Counted from the first letter of the stretch, positions 53,933 through 62,145 are shown. The stretch is 64,000 bases of DNA from Muriicola marianensis (GCF_014638095.1 NZ_BMFH01000001.1:1807227-1871226); one strand, 5' to 3'. The notes: a model not told the origin generated them from the letters alone. Numbers and translations: made by a program.

Positions 53933-54853
53933 CTAGTCAAGCCATTTAGAGCTCATATAGGCCATAGACCTTGTGATCTTGCCTTCTTCGTTAAAGTCGT
54001 GGGCGTACATCACCGGCATTACGATCTTCTTTTGATCACTCTTTCGGGTAAGGCGGATGTCCCACCAGCTGTAGACGGTGCGGCCGTCACGGAGGTCGTA
54101 TTCCACATAGTCCGGGTAGCCCACCTGGTCTATGGAGGTGATGTCATAAGTGTCCATGGTTTGCTTCATGTTGGCCTTGGCCTCGTCCAAAGAGAGGGAT
54201 TCCCCCCTGGGCGTTTCCAGGTTGCTGAAACGGGCCTTTTCATCAAAGTAGCTGTAGCCCTTTTCCAGATCCCCGTGCTCAAAGGCATGGACCATACGCC
54301 TTACGCTGTTGATGTTGTCGTGATGGTTCCAGACAATGCCGTTCTGCCGGTCCTCAAAGCTCTCGCCCACCTCCCGGTAAACGGCGTCATTGTGGTAACT
54401 CAGCGCCATGTCGATCAGGCCGTCCTTAAAGCGGTAGAGCCTGTGTACGGGCATTTCGATCTTCACGCCCGTGGAGTTGTGCACCCCTTTCATATTGTCC
54501 CAGGTCTGCACCCAGATCTGCCCATCTTTGTACTCCAAAGCGTCGGGATAGGCCCCGGGGGAGGGTTCTAAGGTGAGATAGGCCACGTTCTCCTTCCACC
54601 ACTTGGCGCCACCCGCGTAGTTGGCCTTGGTGCCGCCCTTGGCATCCTTGTTGGTACCCGAACCGTTAAAGGATTTAAAGTCGTCGTGCAGATAGCTCGC
54701 CACCTTGGCGCTATCTCCCGACACCCAGGCAGCCTGCATGGCGTTTACCTTGGCGATGGCTTCGTGCTCTTTGTAAATAGTTCCGTTTTTTTCTTTTTGG
54801 CCGTAGGCCATAACAAGGGCCAGGGAAAAGGCCCAGAGGATTCCTCTTTTCAT
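53933..54853 (-). CDS. NTF2-like (SnoaL-type) exported protein
   Basis: A 306-aa protein with signal MKRGILWAFSLALVMAYG (start at 54853; an earlier in-frame ATG adds 13 residues before it). The mature part contains two NTF2-like halves: about 30-155 (VNAMQAAWVSGDSAKVASYLHDD, with VHRLYRFKDGLIDMAL) and about 170-306 (RRMVHAFEHGDLEKGYSYFDEKARF and VYSWWDIRLTRKSDQKKIVMP). Such folds bind small molecules or act as enzymes; function is not known. Confidence 0.8.
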   Translation of the reverse strand: MKRGILWAFSLALVMAYGQKEKNGTIYKEHEAIAKVNAMQAAWVSGDSAKVASYLHDDFKSFNGSGTNKDAKGGTKANYAGGAKWWKENVAYLTLEPSPGAYPDALEYKDGQIWVQTWDNMKGVHNSTGVKIEMPVHRLYRFKDGLIDMALSYHNDAVYREVGESFEDRQNGIVWNHHDNINSVRRMVHAFEHGDLEKGYSYFDEKARFSNLETPRGESLSLDEAKANMKQTMDTYDITSIDQVGYPDYVEYDLRDGRTVYSWWDIRLTRKSDQKKIVMPVMYAHDFNEEGKITRSMAYMSSKWLD

Positions 54854-54931
54854 TGTGGTTGGTTTTAGGTTGGTTAATGTAGTAAGGTACAAAATATTTT
54901 TATGTGAATGATTATTAGGGACTTAGAATTA

Positions 54932-55027
54932 CGTTGCGCAGTAGTTTCACTGCTGCGCTGATTTTAGCACCGGGCTGAAAGGACGCAGCAGTATAACTAC
55001 TGCGTAACTGTGCAACTCATGCGGAAC
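54932..55027. repeat. REP-like repeat family 1, cluster E
   Basis: P2 at 54937-54957 and a reverse P2 at about 54983-55003, joined by TTTTAGCACCGGGC, with a half P1 at the end. Confidence 0.85.
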
Positions 55028-55105
55028 GGAATTCTTTTAGAGAATTGAGAAGGAAACCCTAAATTAGAGGTGTAACAACAAAACTAACCCTTAACAAACT
55101 AAGCA

Positions 55106-55288
55106 ATGGATTACAAAAAAACACTGATCAACCTGGCCATTTCCCTTCTTTTATCCCCTATCGTGGTGTACGTCGTCCTTCTGATGGCAAAGGCCGCCGG
55201 TTCTACCTACGAGATGACCCACGGGGAGACCTTTATCATCTGGCTGCTGATGGCGCTTGTCATTGGACAGTCGGTCGTTAAGAAATAG
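55106..55288 (+). CDS. Small membrane protein
   Basis: A 60-aa protein with two hydrophobic helices (about 8-28, LINLAISLLLSPIVVYVVLL; about 42-56, FIIWLLMALVIGQS) and a basic end. No known domain. The start is after a leader with AACAAACTAAGC and no clear ribosome site. A family 1 cluster follows. Confidence 0.55.
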   Translation: MDYKKTLINLAISLLLSPIVVYVVLLMAKAAGSTYEMTHGETFIIWLLMALVIGQSVVKK

Positions 55289-55309
55289 ATGTTCCTTAAA
55301 TAGCAGGAT

Positions 55310-55370
55310 GTTCCGCAGGAGTTCAACTCCTGCGGACCTCCGTTGCGCAGTAGTTGTACTGCTGCGCTGG
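55310..55370. repeat. REP-like repeat family 1, cluster F
   Basis: The simplest complete unit: P1 at 55313-55335 followed 10 bases later by P2 at 55346-55366. Confidence 0.88.
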
Positions 55371-55470
55371 TTTTGCCGGGTCTCTTTTTCAACCCTAACA
55401 AAACTTTAACGCCCCGGATTTGGAATCCCCCTTCATTTTTTTAGGTTAACCCCTGTAAAAAAGAAGGACT

Positions 55471-55662
55471 ATGAAACTGGTACAGGTAAAAAGAAAGACG
55501 CGATCCGAAAAACGCTACGCGCCCAAGATGGGCAAACTCACCACCAAAGTCACCTACATCAAGAAATACGTGGCAGGGATCCCCGTGAAGACCCTTCATA
55601 AATACCGGGAAACCTACTATGGGGAGGTGAAGGATTGTGATGTCTGTCAATTATATGTATAA
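55471..55662 (+). CDS. Small basic protein with a CxxC motif
   Basis: A 63-aa protein rich in K and R (MKLVQVKRKTRSEKR, KLTTKVTYIKKY, LHKYRETYYGEV) ending DCDVCQLYV. It is not a known ribosomal protein. Small proteins with a similar HKYRETYYGEVKDC end seem to occur in related flavobacteria; function unknown. A clear leader precedes the ATG (GTTAACCCCTGTAAAAAAG). Confidence 0.6.
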   Translation: MKLVQVKRKTRSEKRYAPKMGKLTTKVTYIKKYVAGIPVKTLHKYRETYYGEVKDCDVCQLYV

Positions 55663-55669
55663 AGAATAG

Positions 55670-55763
55670 GTTGCGCAGTAGTTGAACTGCTGCGCTGGTT
55701 TTAGCACCGGGCAGAATGGACGCAGCAGTAAAACTACTGCGTAACTATGCAACTCCTGCGGAT
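55670..55763. repeat. REP-like repeat family 1, cluster G
   Basis: P2 at 55673-55693, reverse P2 at 55720-55740 and a half P1 (AACTCCTGCGG) near 55750. The linker TTTTAGCACCGGGCAGAA is shared with cluster E. Confidence 0.85.
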
Positions 55764-55778
55764 CCCTAATTTTTACTT

Positions 55779-55794
55779 TGTGACATTTATCACA
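55779..55794 (+). promoter_or_regulatory. CRP/FNR-type palindrome upstream of the carbonic anhydrase gene
   Basis: TGTGACATTTATCACA is a perfect TGTGA-N6-TCACA site, 58 bases before the start of the carbonic anhydrase gene. It overlaps a promoter-like TACTTTG. A CRP/FNR-family regulator could bind here. Confidence 0.5.
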
Positions 55795-55852
55795 TTTTAG
55801 GGACGATGGAGTCCTTACCTTGCAGGGTTATTCTTTTAAAAATCCATAGCCC

Positions 55853-56644
55853 ATGAAAACGGTTACTGGAATTCTGGCCCTCCTTGCCCTGGTTTCCTGC
55901 AAAGACACACCACAAGCACAAGACGAAGACCTTACCTTAAACGAAGAAGTACACTGGACCTACACCGGGGAGAACGGCCCGGAGCACTGGGCCGAACTCG
56001 AAAAGCGCTCCCACTGCGCAGGCGAACTTCAGTCGCCCGTAAATATCATCGACTACCACACTCAGGAAGATCCCGACCTGTTGCCACTCGACCTCCACTA
56101 CTACGGGGAAGTGCGCATCCACGAGGTCACCAACAACGGCCACTCCATCCAATACAACTTTGAACCAGGGGATTATATCTCCCTGGGGGATGTGCGGTAC
56201 GACCTGAAGCAGATCCACTTCCATGAGGCTGCCGAACATACCCTGAACGGGATACGCTACCCCCTGGAGATGCATATGGTACACGTAAACGCGCAAAATG
56301 AGATAGCGGTCTTTGCTATCATGGCCATGGAAGGGGAACCCAGTGAACCCTTTACCTTCCTGGAAAATTACCTGCCTGTAGACCCCGGGGAGACCAAGAT
56401 CATAGACGAATGTTTTGACCTCAACCTCAACCTGCCGCAGAACAGAGACTACTACACTTACCGGGGCTCCCTCACCACTCCTCCCTGTACAGAAGGGGTG
56501 AGGTGGATCGTCTTTAAGGAACCCATCACCGTCTCCCTACAGCAGGTCAAGGAGCTGCAACGCCTCATGCCACTGAACAATTACCGGGGGGAACAACCTC
56601 TCAACGGCCGAGTAGTGAAGGTGTATGAGTCTCCTTATAACTGA
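55853..56644 (+). CDS. Alpha-type carbonic anhydrase, lipoprotein
   Basis: A 263-aa lipoprotein (MKTVTGILALLALVSC, C16) that interconverts CO2 and bicarbonate. Zinc ligands are H122 and H124 in QIHFH and H141 in EMHMVH; E128-H129-T in AEHT is the family Glu-His-Thr. QSPVNI and TYRGSLTTPPCTEGVRWIVF are further alpha-family signatures. It works in the periplasm or on the surface. A TGTGA-N6-TCACA site lies upstream. Confidence 0.92.
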   Translation: MKTVTGILALLALVSCKDTPQAQDEDLTLNEEVHWTYTGENGPEHWAELEKRSHCAGELQSPVNIIDYHTQEDPDLLPLDLHYYGEVRIHEVTNNGHSIQYNFEPGDYISLGDVRYDLKQIHFHEAAEHTLNGIRYPLEMHMVHVNAQNEIAVFAIMAMEGEPSEPFTFLENYLPVDPGETKIIDECFDLNLNLPQNRDYYTYRGSLTTPPCTEGVRWIVFKEPITVSLQQVKELQRLMPLNNYRGEQPLNGRVVKVYESPYN

Positions 56645-56665
56645 ATTCAGATGAAGCAGAATATA

Positions 56666-56783
56666 GTTGCGCAGTAGTTATACTGCTGCGCTGATTCTGG
56701 CAATAGGCAGATTTGCCGCAGGAGTGCAACTCCTGCGGAACTGAGTGCAACTCCTGCGGAACTAACTGCAACTCCTGCGAAAC
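56666..56783. repeat. REP-like repeat family 1, cluster H
   Basis: P2 at about 56671-56691, P1 at about 56716-56738, then the half unit ACTGAGTGCAACTCCTGCGG is repeated to give three tandem half-P1 units up to 56783. Confidence 0.85.
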
Positions 56784-56835
56784 ATATCAGCATTCAGAAT
56801 TCCTTCACTATCTTTAATTGCAGATTACCAGCCCT

Positions 56836-59388
56836 ATGGAAAACCAGCAAAAAATAGATAAGCTCCTGGAAAAATTGGAGGTCCTCAAAGGAGTGCACTC
56901 CCATTTTTCTCAGGAGATGGAGGATCTGAGAAAAGAGATCGAGGCCCTGAGGGAAGCCGCATCTGAGGCCCAGCCCTCCAAACCTGTTACAGAATCCCCG
57001 GCCCCGGAGTCAGCCTCGATTCAAGAAACCACCACAAAGGAGGCCGAAACAGAAAAGGTATCCCCCACCCCCGCACCGACCCCGGAACCCACCCTTTACC
57101 GCGACCCCCAGAACAGGATCCTGGGCGGGGTATGCGCCGGCCTGGCGGAGCGCTACAACATGAATCTCGCCCTGATGAGGACCCTCTTTGTCCTGATGGG
57201 GATCTTCTTTCTGGTGGGCGTACCCCTCTACATCGTCCTGTGGATCGCTATTCCCAAAAGGGCCTGGAAACCTGCACCCAAAGTCACTGTGCCTTCAGAT
57301 ACCCCATCGGCTGCCCCTGAATCTGTGCAGGCGCAGACCACCGATATGGAACGCTATATAGGCGAAAACCTCATCTCCAAGATCGGCATCGCTGTCCTGG
57401 TCATAGGGGCCGGGATAGGGGTGAAGTATTCCATAGATAACGACCTGATCTCCCCCCTGATCCGTATCCTCCTCGGCTATGCCCTGGGCATGGTCCTGGG
57501 CGTGATCGCCTTCCGACTCAGACCGAAATATGAGAATTTCAGTGCCGTACTCCTGAGCGGCTCCATGGCCATCCTCTACTTTATGACCTTTGCGGCCTAT
57601 TCCTTCTACGACATGCTATCCCCCGTTACCGCCTTTGCCCTGATGGTGATCATCACCATCTCTACGGTGGCGGCCGCCCTGAATTATGATCGGCAATTTA
57701 TCGCCCACCTGGGGCTGGTGGGTGCTTATGCGGTGCCCTTCCTCCTGAGTGAGGGGCAGGACCGGGTAGGGATCCTTTTTACCTATATGGCCATCATCAA
57801 TGCCGGCATCCTGGTCGTCGCCCTGAAAAAATACTGGAAACCCCTCTACTGGGTGGCCTTTGTGCTCACCTGGTTGATCGTGCTGACATGGTACGACCTC
57901 TCCTATGAGGCCGATACGCATTTTACCCTGGCCTTCACCTTTGGGTTTGTGTTTTTCCTGCTGTTTTACCTCACTTTTTTGGGGTATAAACTCTTGCAAA
58001 AGGAGCCCTTTGAAGTGTCGGACATCATCCTGGTATTACTCAATTCCCTTTTCTACTACGGTCTGGGATACGAGCTGCTAAAGGCGCAGCCCGAATGGGA
58101 GAACAGCCTTGGGATGTACACCCTCTTTCACGCCCTACTGCACGGGGCTGTGGCATTTTTGGTCTTTAAGCGAAGGGGAGCAGACAAGCCTGTGTTTTAC
58201 CTGGTCTCCGGTTTGGTGCTCGTCTTCCTTACCCTGGCGATCCCCGTACAGTTAGACGGCAGTTGGGTAACCCTCCTCTGGCTGGGGGAAGCCGTACTGT
58301 TGTTCTGGATAGGTCGGACCCAAACCCGGGGGATCTACGAGATGATCTCCTATGCCCTGCTGGGCCTGGCCTTCCTAAGCCTGTTGCAGGACTGGGATGC
58401 CTACAATTCCGGCTGGTTCTTTAACGATAACGAGCGATTCCCCTCCCTTTTCAATATTACCTTCCTGGGCTCCGTCCTCTTTACCGGGGCCCTGGCCTAC
58501 CTGAACTGGCTGCATTACAAGTCGGCCTACACCCCTCCTTTTGAAAGGGGAGGCAATGGGTATACCCTGCTTTCCATCGGCCTGAGTGGCCTTTTCCTCC
58601 TGGTGCTCTATTTCACCTTTTCCAATGAGATCTCCTACTATTGGGAAGGGCGCTACCAGGCATCAGAATCCCTGGACGCTGCAGGAGGCTTCAGCTCTGG
58701 CAGGAACCCCGGATTCAGGATCCTGGAAAACCTCTGGGGGCTGGCCTATTTCCTGGGCTATACTGCCCTGTTGCTCTGGGTGAATACAGAAAAGATCAAA
58801 GCCAAGCTGCTGGGGATTGTGGGACTCATGCTGGGGTCGGTTGGCCTGTTGTACTTCCTCACCATCGGCCTGTACGACATGAGTGAACTCAGGGAAGTGT
58901 ACCTTTATGAAGAAGGGACGGGAGCAGGCATATCGACGACCTATGCCCTGGGCATGCGCTACCTGCTTTATGCCTTTGTGGCGGCCCTGCTTTGGACAGG
59001 CTACCGCCAATTGCTCGACCTTTATGAGAGAAAGGAATTTATCCGGGGGTTTGATGTGGTACTGAGCATTACGGTCGTCTGGGCGGCCAGCAGTGAACTC
59101 CTGCACATCCTGGATCTAAACGGGGCCCAGGACCAGTACAAACTCGCCCTGACGATCTTCTGGGGCATCTGCGCCCTCGCCCTGAGTGCCCTCGGCATCT
59201 GGAAGGGGAAAAAACACCTGCGGGTAGGGGCCATCACCCTGCTGGCCATCACCCTGATCAAGCTGTTCTTTTACGATCTGGCGGATCTTCCGACTCTTTC
59301 TAAGGCGATTGTTTTTCTGGCGCTGGGAATAGTCCTGCTGGGCGTTTCGTTCTTGTATAATAAATTCAGGGAGAGCATAGATGAGTAA
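56836..59388 (+). CDS. PspC domain fused to DUF2339 membrane protein
   Basis: An 850-aa protein. A short coiled-coil N-terminus (about 5-45) and a P/E-rich linker lead to a PspC domain (about 88-140, LYRDPQNRILGGVCAGLAERY, VPLYIVLWIAIPKR). The rest is a DUF2339 region with about twenty hydrophobic helices (MERYIGENLISKIGIAVLVIG at its start). The role is unknown; PspC domains are linked to envelope stress. The start at 56836 is chosen since the earlier in-frame codon is TTG. Its TAA stop overlaps the next ATG. Confidence 0.86.
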   Translation: MENQQKIDKLLEKLEVLKGVHSHFSQEMEDLRKEIEALREAASEAQPSKPVTESPAPESASIQETTTKEAETEKVSPTPAPTPEPTLYRDPQNRILGGVCAGLAERYNMNLALMRTLFVLMGIFFLVGVPLYIVLWIAIPKRAWKPAPKVTVPSDTPSAAPESVQAQTTDMERYIGENLISKIGIAVLVIGAGIGVKYSIDNDLISPLIRILLGYALGMVLGVIAFRLRPKYENFSAVLLSGSMAILYFMTFAAYSFYDMLSPVTAFALMVIITISTVAAALNYDRQFIAHLGLVGAYAVPFLLSEGQDRVGILFTYMAIINAGILVVALKKYWKPLYWVAFVLTWLIVLTWYDLSYEADTHFTLAFTFGFVFFLLFYLTFLGYKLLQKEPFEVSDIILVLLNSLFYYGLGYELLKAQPEWENSLGMYTLFHALLHGAVAFLVFKRRGADKPVFYLVSGLVLVFLTLAIPVQLDGSWVTLLWLGEAVLLFWIGRTQTRGIYEMISYALLGLAFLSLLQDWDAYNSGWFFNDNERFPSLFNITFLGSVLFTGALAYLNWLHYKSAYTPPFERGGNGYTLLSIGLSGLFLLVLYFTFSNEISYYWEGRYQASESLDAAGGFSSGRNPGFRILENLWGLAYFLGYTALLLWVNTEKIKAKLLGIVGLMLGSVGLLYFLTIGLYDMSELREVYLYEEGTGAGISTTYALGMRYLLYAFVAALLWTGYRQLLDLYERKEFIRGFDVVLSITVVWAASSELLHILDLNGAQDQYKLALTIFWGICALALSALGIWKGKKHLRVGAITLLAITLIKLFFYDLADLPTLSKAIVFLALGIVLLGVSFLYNKFRESIDE

Positions 59389-59882
59389 TGGCCTGTCAGG
59401 AGAACAAAAGGAGGCCCATGGGTGAGAAATTCACATACTGGTGTAGAATATTGATTTATTCCGTTACGGTTCAGTTCCTGATCTGGCCCATATACAGCTG
59501 GGTGTTTGGACTAATGGAGGCGAGGGGGTCCTGGCACTACTGGGTCGTGGCTCTCGGGATCATGACGCTGGCAACCCTTGGCATGTTTTACTTGCGAAAC
59601 CAGAATCTCAAGCTGTTCTTTATGATCTTTCTGGGAGGGTTTACAGCAGAGGCATTTCTCCATGCAACGAGCACCTACGCAAATTCCGTATTTAACCTGC
59701 CCATATGGATGCGGATAGTCAGCCTCGCAATTACTGCCTTCGTGCTGCTTCTGGTATTTTTTAAAGCACATAAATATTTCGGAATCACTACGTGCCTTGT
59801 AATTGGCCTGAATTTCCTTTTTGGTGGGATCAATTCGTTCTGTGATTACAACCTCATCAATTTGATCCGAGGTATCTTGTAA
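59388..59882 (+). CDS. Small membrane protein of unknown function
   Basis: A 164-aa protein with four hydrophobic helices (about 22-40, 45-65, 78-92, 112-155). An alternative start is ATG at 59418, which follows AAAGGAGG at a spacing of only three bases; the start at 59388 overlaps the upstream stop (TAATG). No known domain is recognised. It is coupled to the PspC-DUF2339 gene. Confidence 0.6.
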   Translation: MACQENKRRPMGEKFTYWCRILIYSVTVQFLIWPIYSWVFGLMEARGSWHYWVVALGIMTLATLGMFYLRNQNLKLFFMIFLGGFTAEAFLHATSTYANSVFNLPIWMRIVSLAITAFVLLLVFFKAHKYFGITTCLVIGLNFLFGGINSFCDYNLINLIRGIL

Positions 59883-59950
59883 GTAGGTTTTCAAACTTCC
59901 TTTGGTAGCTAAACGCAAATTTTAAAAGGTGAAAGATTAGTTTGATTTCC

Positions 59951-60180
59951 CGAAGGTTTGCCAGAAATAATGGCGAGACAATTTCTTTATGTCCATTTTT
60001 TCTTGATAAAAAATGGACGAAAAAATCAAGAAGATTTTAGGAAATTTTGTCCCGATAATTATCGGGACAAACCAGGGATGCGGCTTATCGCTCCATGCTC
60101 TTTTTTGTGATGCCTGTCTGTCGCCAGGCACACAAAACGCACTTCCGCTGGCCTTACCCTATATTTCTGGAAAATCTTCG
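59951..60180 (+). repeat. Repeat family 3 (MITE-like structured element), copy 3
   Basis: A 230-bp element with terminal repeats CGAAGGTTTGCCAGAAATA (59951-59969) and TATTTCTGGAAAATCTTCG (60162-60180). Hairpin arms GTCCATTTTTT / AAAAAATGGAC (59991-60018) flank loop CTTGAT, which can pair with ATCAAG at 60025-60030. A second perfect palindrome GTCCCGATAATTATCGGGAC is at 60049-60068, and a third hairpin is TGCCTG / CAGGCA. Confidence 0.82.
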
Positions 60181-60256
60181 CTTTGTCATAGATTCAGCAG
60201 TTCTCCTTAATTAATTATCCTTAGAGGATCTAATTTTAAAGTATTCCCCTCCTGGG

Positions 60257-60306
60257 AAGGTCACTTACGCTTCAAAGCTTCAGCGACGAAGCGGCCGGGG
60301 GTGGGT
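60257..60306 (+). repeat. Repeat family 2, copy 4
   Basis: Same order of arms, with one change (GTCAC instead of GTCGC), tail GGGGGTGGGT. A half P1 of family 1 follows at 60325-60342 (AACTCCTGCGGAAC). Confidence 0.75.
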
Positions 60307-60348
60307 TAAGTTCGATTCCCCTGGTTTAACTCCTGCGGAACTTGTTAT

Positions 60349-60356
60349 TATCTTTG
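60349..60356 (+). promoter_or_regulatory. Probable -7 element of the DUF808 gene promoter
   Basis: TATCTTTG matches TAnnTTTG and lies 18 bases before the ATG at 60375. It directly follows the half P1 repeat. Confidence 0.5.
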
Positions 60357-60374
60357 ACCCCAAAATAAAAATCA

Positions 60375-61244
60375 ATGGCCTCCGGTTTTTTTGCAATTTT
60401 AGATGATGTAGCCACATTATTGGACGACGTCGCCACCATGTCTAAAGTGGCCACCAAGAAGACGGCGGGTATTTTGGGGGACGACCTGGCCGTAAATGCC
60501 GAAAAGGCTTCCGGTTTTGTCAGCAGCCGGGAATTGCCTGTGCTCTGGGCGATCACGAAGGGGTCCTTGCTCAACAAGATCATCATCTTACCCATCGCCT
60601 TTTTGCTCAGCGCCTATGCCTCCTGGGCAGTGGTCCTGATCCTGGTCATGGGCGGACTCTACCTGGCCTATGAAGGAGCAGAGAAGATATACGAATTCTT
60701 TGTACCCCACGAAAAGATGCACCTTCCATCCGACCTGCAGGTAGGAAGCAAAGCTGAGATCCTGGAAATGGAGAAGAAGAAAATCAAATCGGCTATCATC
60801 ACTGATTTTATCCTCTCCGTAGAGATCGTCATCATCGCTTTGGGAACGGTCCTGGAAAAACCCCTGGCGACCCAGATCCTGGTGGTCTCCTTTATCGCCC
60901 TCCTGGCCACGGTGGGGGTGTATGGCCTGGTGGCCCTGATCGTGCGTATGGATGAGTTTGGAACCCGCCTTATTAACCTCAATGGAGAAGAGAACACGAT
61001 CTCAGACAAGATCGGTCGGTTCTTTGTGAATGCCCTCCCCTGGGTGATCAAAGCCCTGGGGGTGATCGGTACCCTGGCCTTGTTGCTGGTCTCCGGTGGC
61101 ATCTTTGCCCACAACCTGGATTTCCTTCACAACCCCTTTCCCTGGCTTCCCGGACTTCTCTATGAGTTTCTTCTGGGCTTGCTGGCAGGCTTGCTGGTGC
61201 TGGTGTTGGTCAAGGCAGGGAAAAGGCTGTCAAAGCGCTCCTGA
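60375..61244 (+). CDS. DUF808-family inner-membrane protein
   Basis: A 289-aa protein starting MASGFFAILDDVATLLDDVA, the strongly conserved start of the DUF808 (YedI) family, followed by KVATKKTAGILGDDLAVNAEK. About five hydrophobic helices follow (about 72-105, 135-160, 165-190, 215-240, 255-280). The function is unknown. A hydrophilic segment at about 115-135 (LQVGSKAEILEMEKKKIKS) separates the halves. It stands alone. Confidence 0.88.
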   Translation: MASGFFAILDDVATLLDDVATMSKVATKKTAGILGDDLAVNAEKASGFVSSRELPVLWAITKGSLLNKIIILPIAFLLSAYASWAVVLILVMGGLYLAYEGAEKIYEFFVPHEKMHLPSDLQVGSKAEILEMEKKKIKSAIITDFILSVEIVIIALGTVLEKPLATQILVVSFIALLATVGVYGLVALIVRMDEFGTRLINLNGEENTISDKIGRFFVNALPWVIKALGVIGTLALLLVSGGIFAHNLDFLHNPFPWLPGLLYEFLLGLLAGLLVLVLVKAGKRLSKRS

Positions 61245-61439
61245 GCGGGATTTCTATCGCATCCTCTGATCTTTGAAAAGAAATACCCTGAGTTGGAACA
61301 CGATATCTGTCAGTTCGTCCTTTAAACCGAAGAAAACTCCTTCATAATCCTTAGTTTCTTCCTGCTATCTCCCGGTTTCAGCGGTGTTACCGCGACGCAT
61401 TGGGAGATATTTTTATCTAACCTTCTAAAACCACACATT

Positions 61440-62120
61440 ATGAAAACACGCATCCCACTAAAGTTGAGGTCTCTATTTACATTGGCATCCCTGTTCACAT
61501 TTCTGTTATTTATGTCCTGTTCCCAGGAAACAGGAACAGATGGCCTAATCGATGGCGGTGAAGACCTGAAAGCCACCACTGCAAAATCCTCCAATGCAAA
61601 AAAAGTTGCAAAATCCATTTATGGCCGACTCAGCAATTTTGCGGATCCTAATCAGCCGGAAGAGGACCTACTTATTTGTAACCCGGAAATATATGGATTT
61701 CCGCTGACACGAAATATCATCAGTGGACGTATGACCCACCTCGGAAAGCTGCAAATGGGAGTTTCTGATCCAGACACAGGAGAAAGAATCTCCGGATGTT
61801 TCGGGGTACCCGTGAGCTGTGAAATCAACACAGAGACTTTTAGACAATTGATAACGGTATATGAGGTAACCTATGTGGCTGCTAATGGGGATGAATTCCG
61901 GACCATCGAGCAGGTCACTATCAACTTCCCTAATGACGTTGAGGGTGGGATAGACTACACCACAGGAACTTTTGGTGGTACGGAAGGTTTTGAACACGCT
62001 ATTGAGATCGTTGGGGGAACAGGAAGGTTTAACGGAGCCAACGGCTATATGGATTTTATGAACGCGCAATTTGGGCCTGATGGATCAACATGGGAATTGG
62101 TCGGTGAGATTGTCTATTAA
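61440..62120 (+). CDS. Lipoprotein with an AOC-barrel-like C-terminus
   Basis: A 226-aa lipoprotein with signal peptide and lipobox LLFMSC. The C-terminal part (about 95-226) shows VSDPDTGERISGCFG, FEHAIEIVGGTGRFNGANGYMDF and NAQFGPDGSTWELVGEI. The GGTGRFxGAxGxxxF pattern is typical of allene-oxide-cyclase/dirigent-like barrels. The substrate is not known. A T-tailed terminator follows. Confidence 0.68.
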   Translation: MKTRIPLKLRSLFTLASLFTFLLFMSCSQETGTDGLIDGGEDLKATTAKSSNAKKVAKSIYGRLSNFADPNQPEEDLLICNPEIYGFPLTRNIISGRMTHLGKLQMGVSDPDTGERISGCFGVPVSCEINTETFRQLITVYEVTYVAANGDEFRTIEQVTINFPNDVEGGIDYTTGTFGGTEGFEHAIEIVGGTGRFNGANGYMDFMNAQFGPDGSTWELVGEIVY

Positions 62121-62145
62121 TTTAAACCATTAATGAAATTTAGAG

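Noticed and set aside
30459-56783. REP-like clusters as a CRISPR array
   Set aside because: Units are scattered over kilobases, spacers are not of equal length, and no cas genes are present.
60013-60210. A 65-aa plus-strand ORF
   Set aside because: It lies inside MITE-like copy 3 and shares residues with the ORF in copy 2 because of the repeat, not because of a gene.
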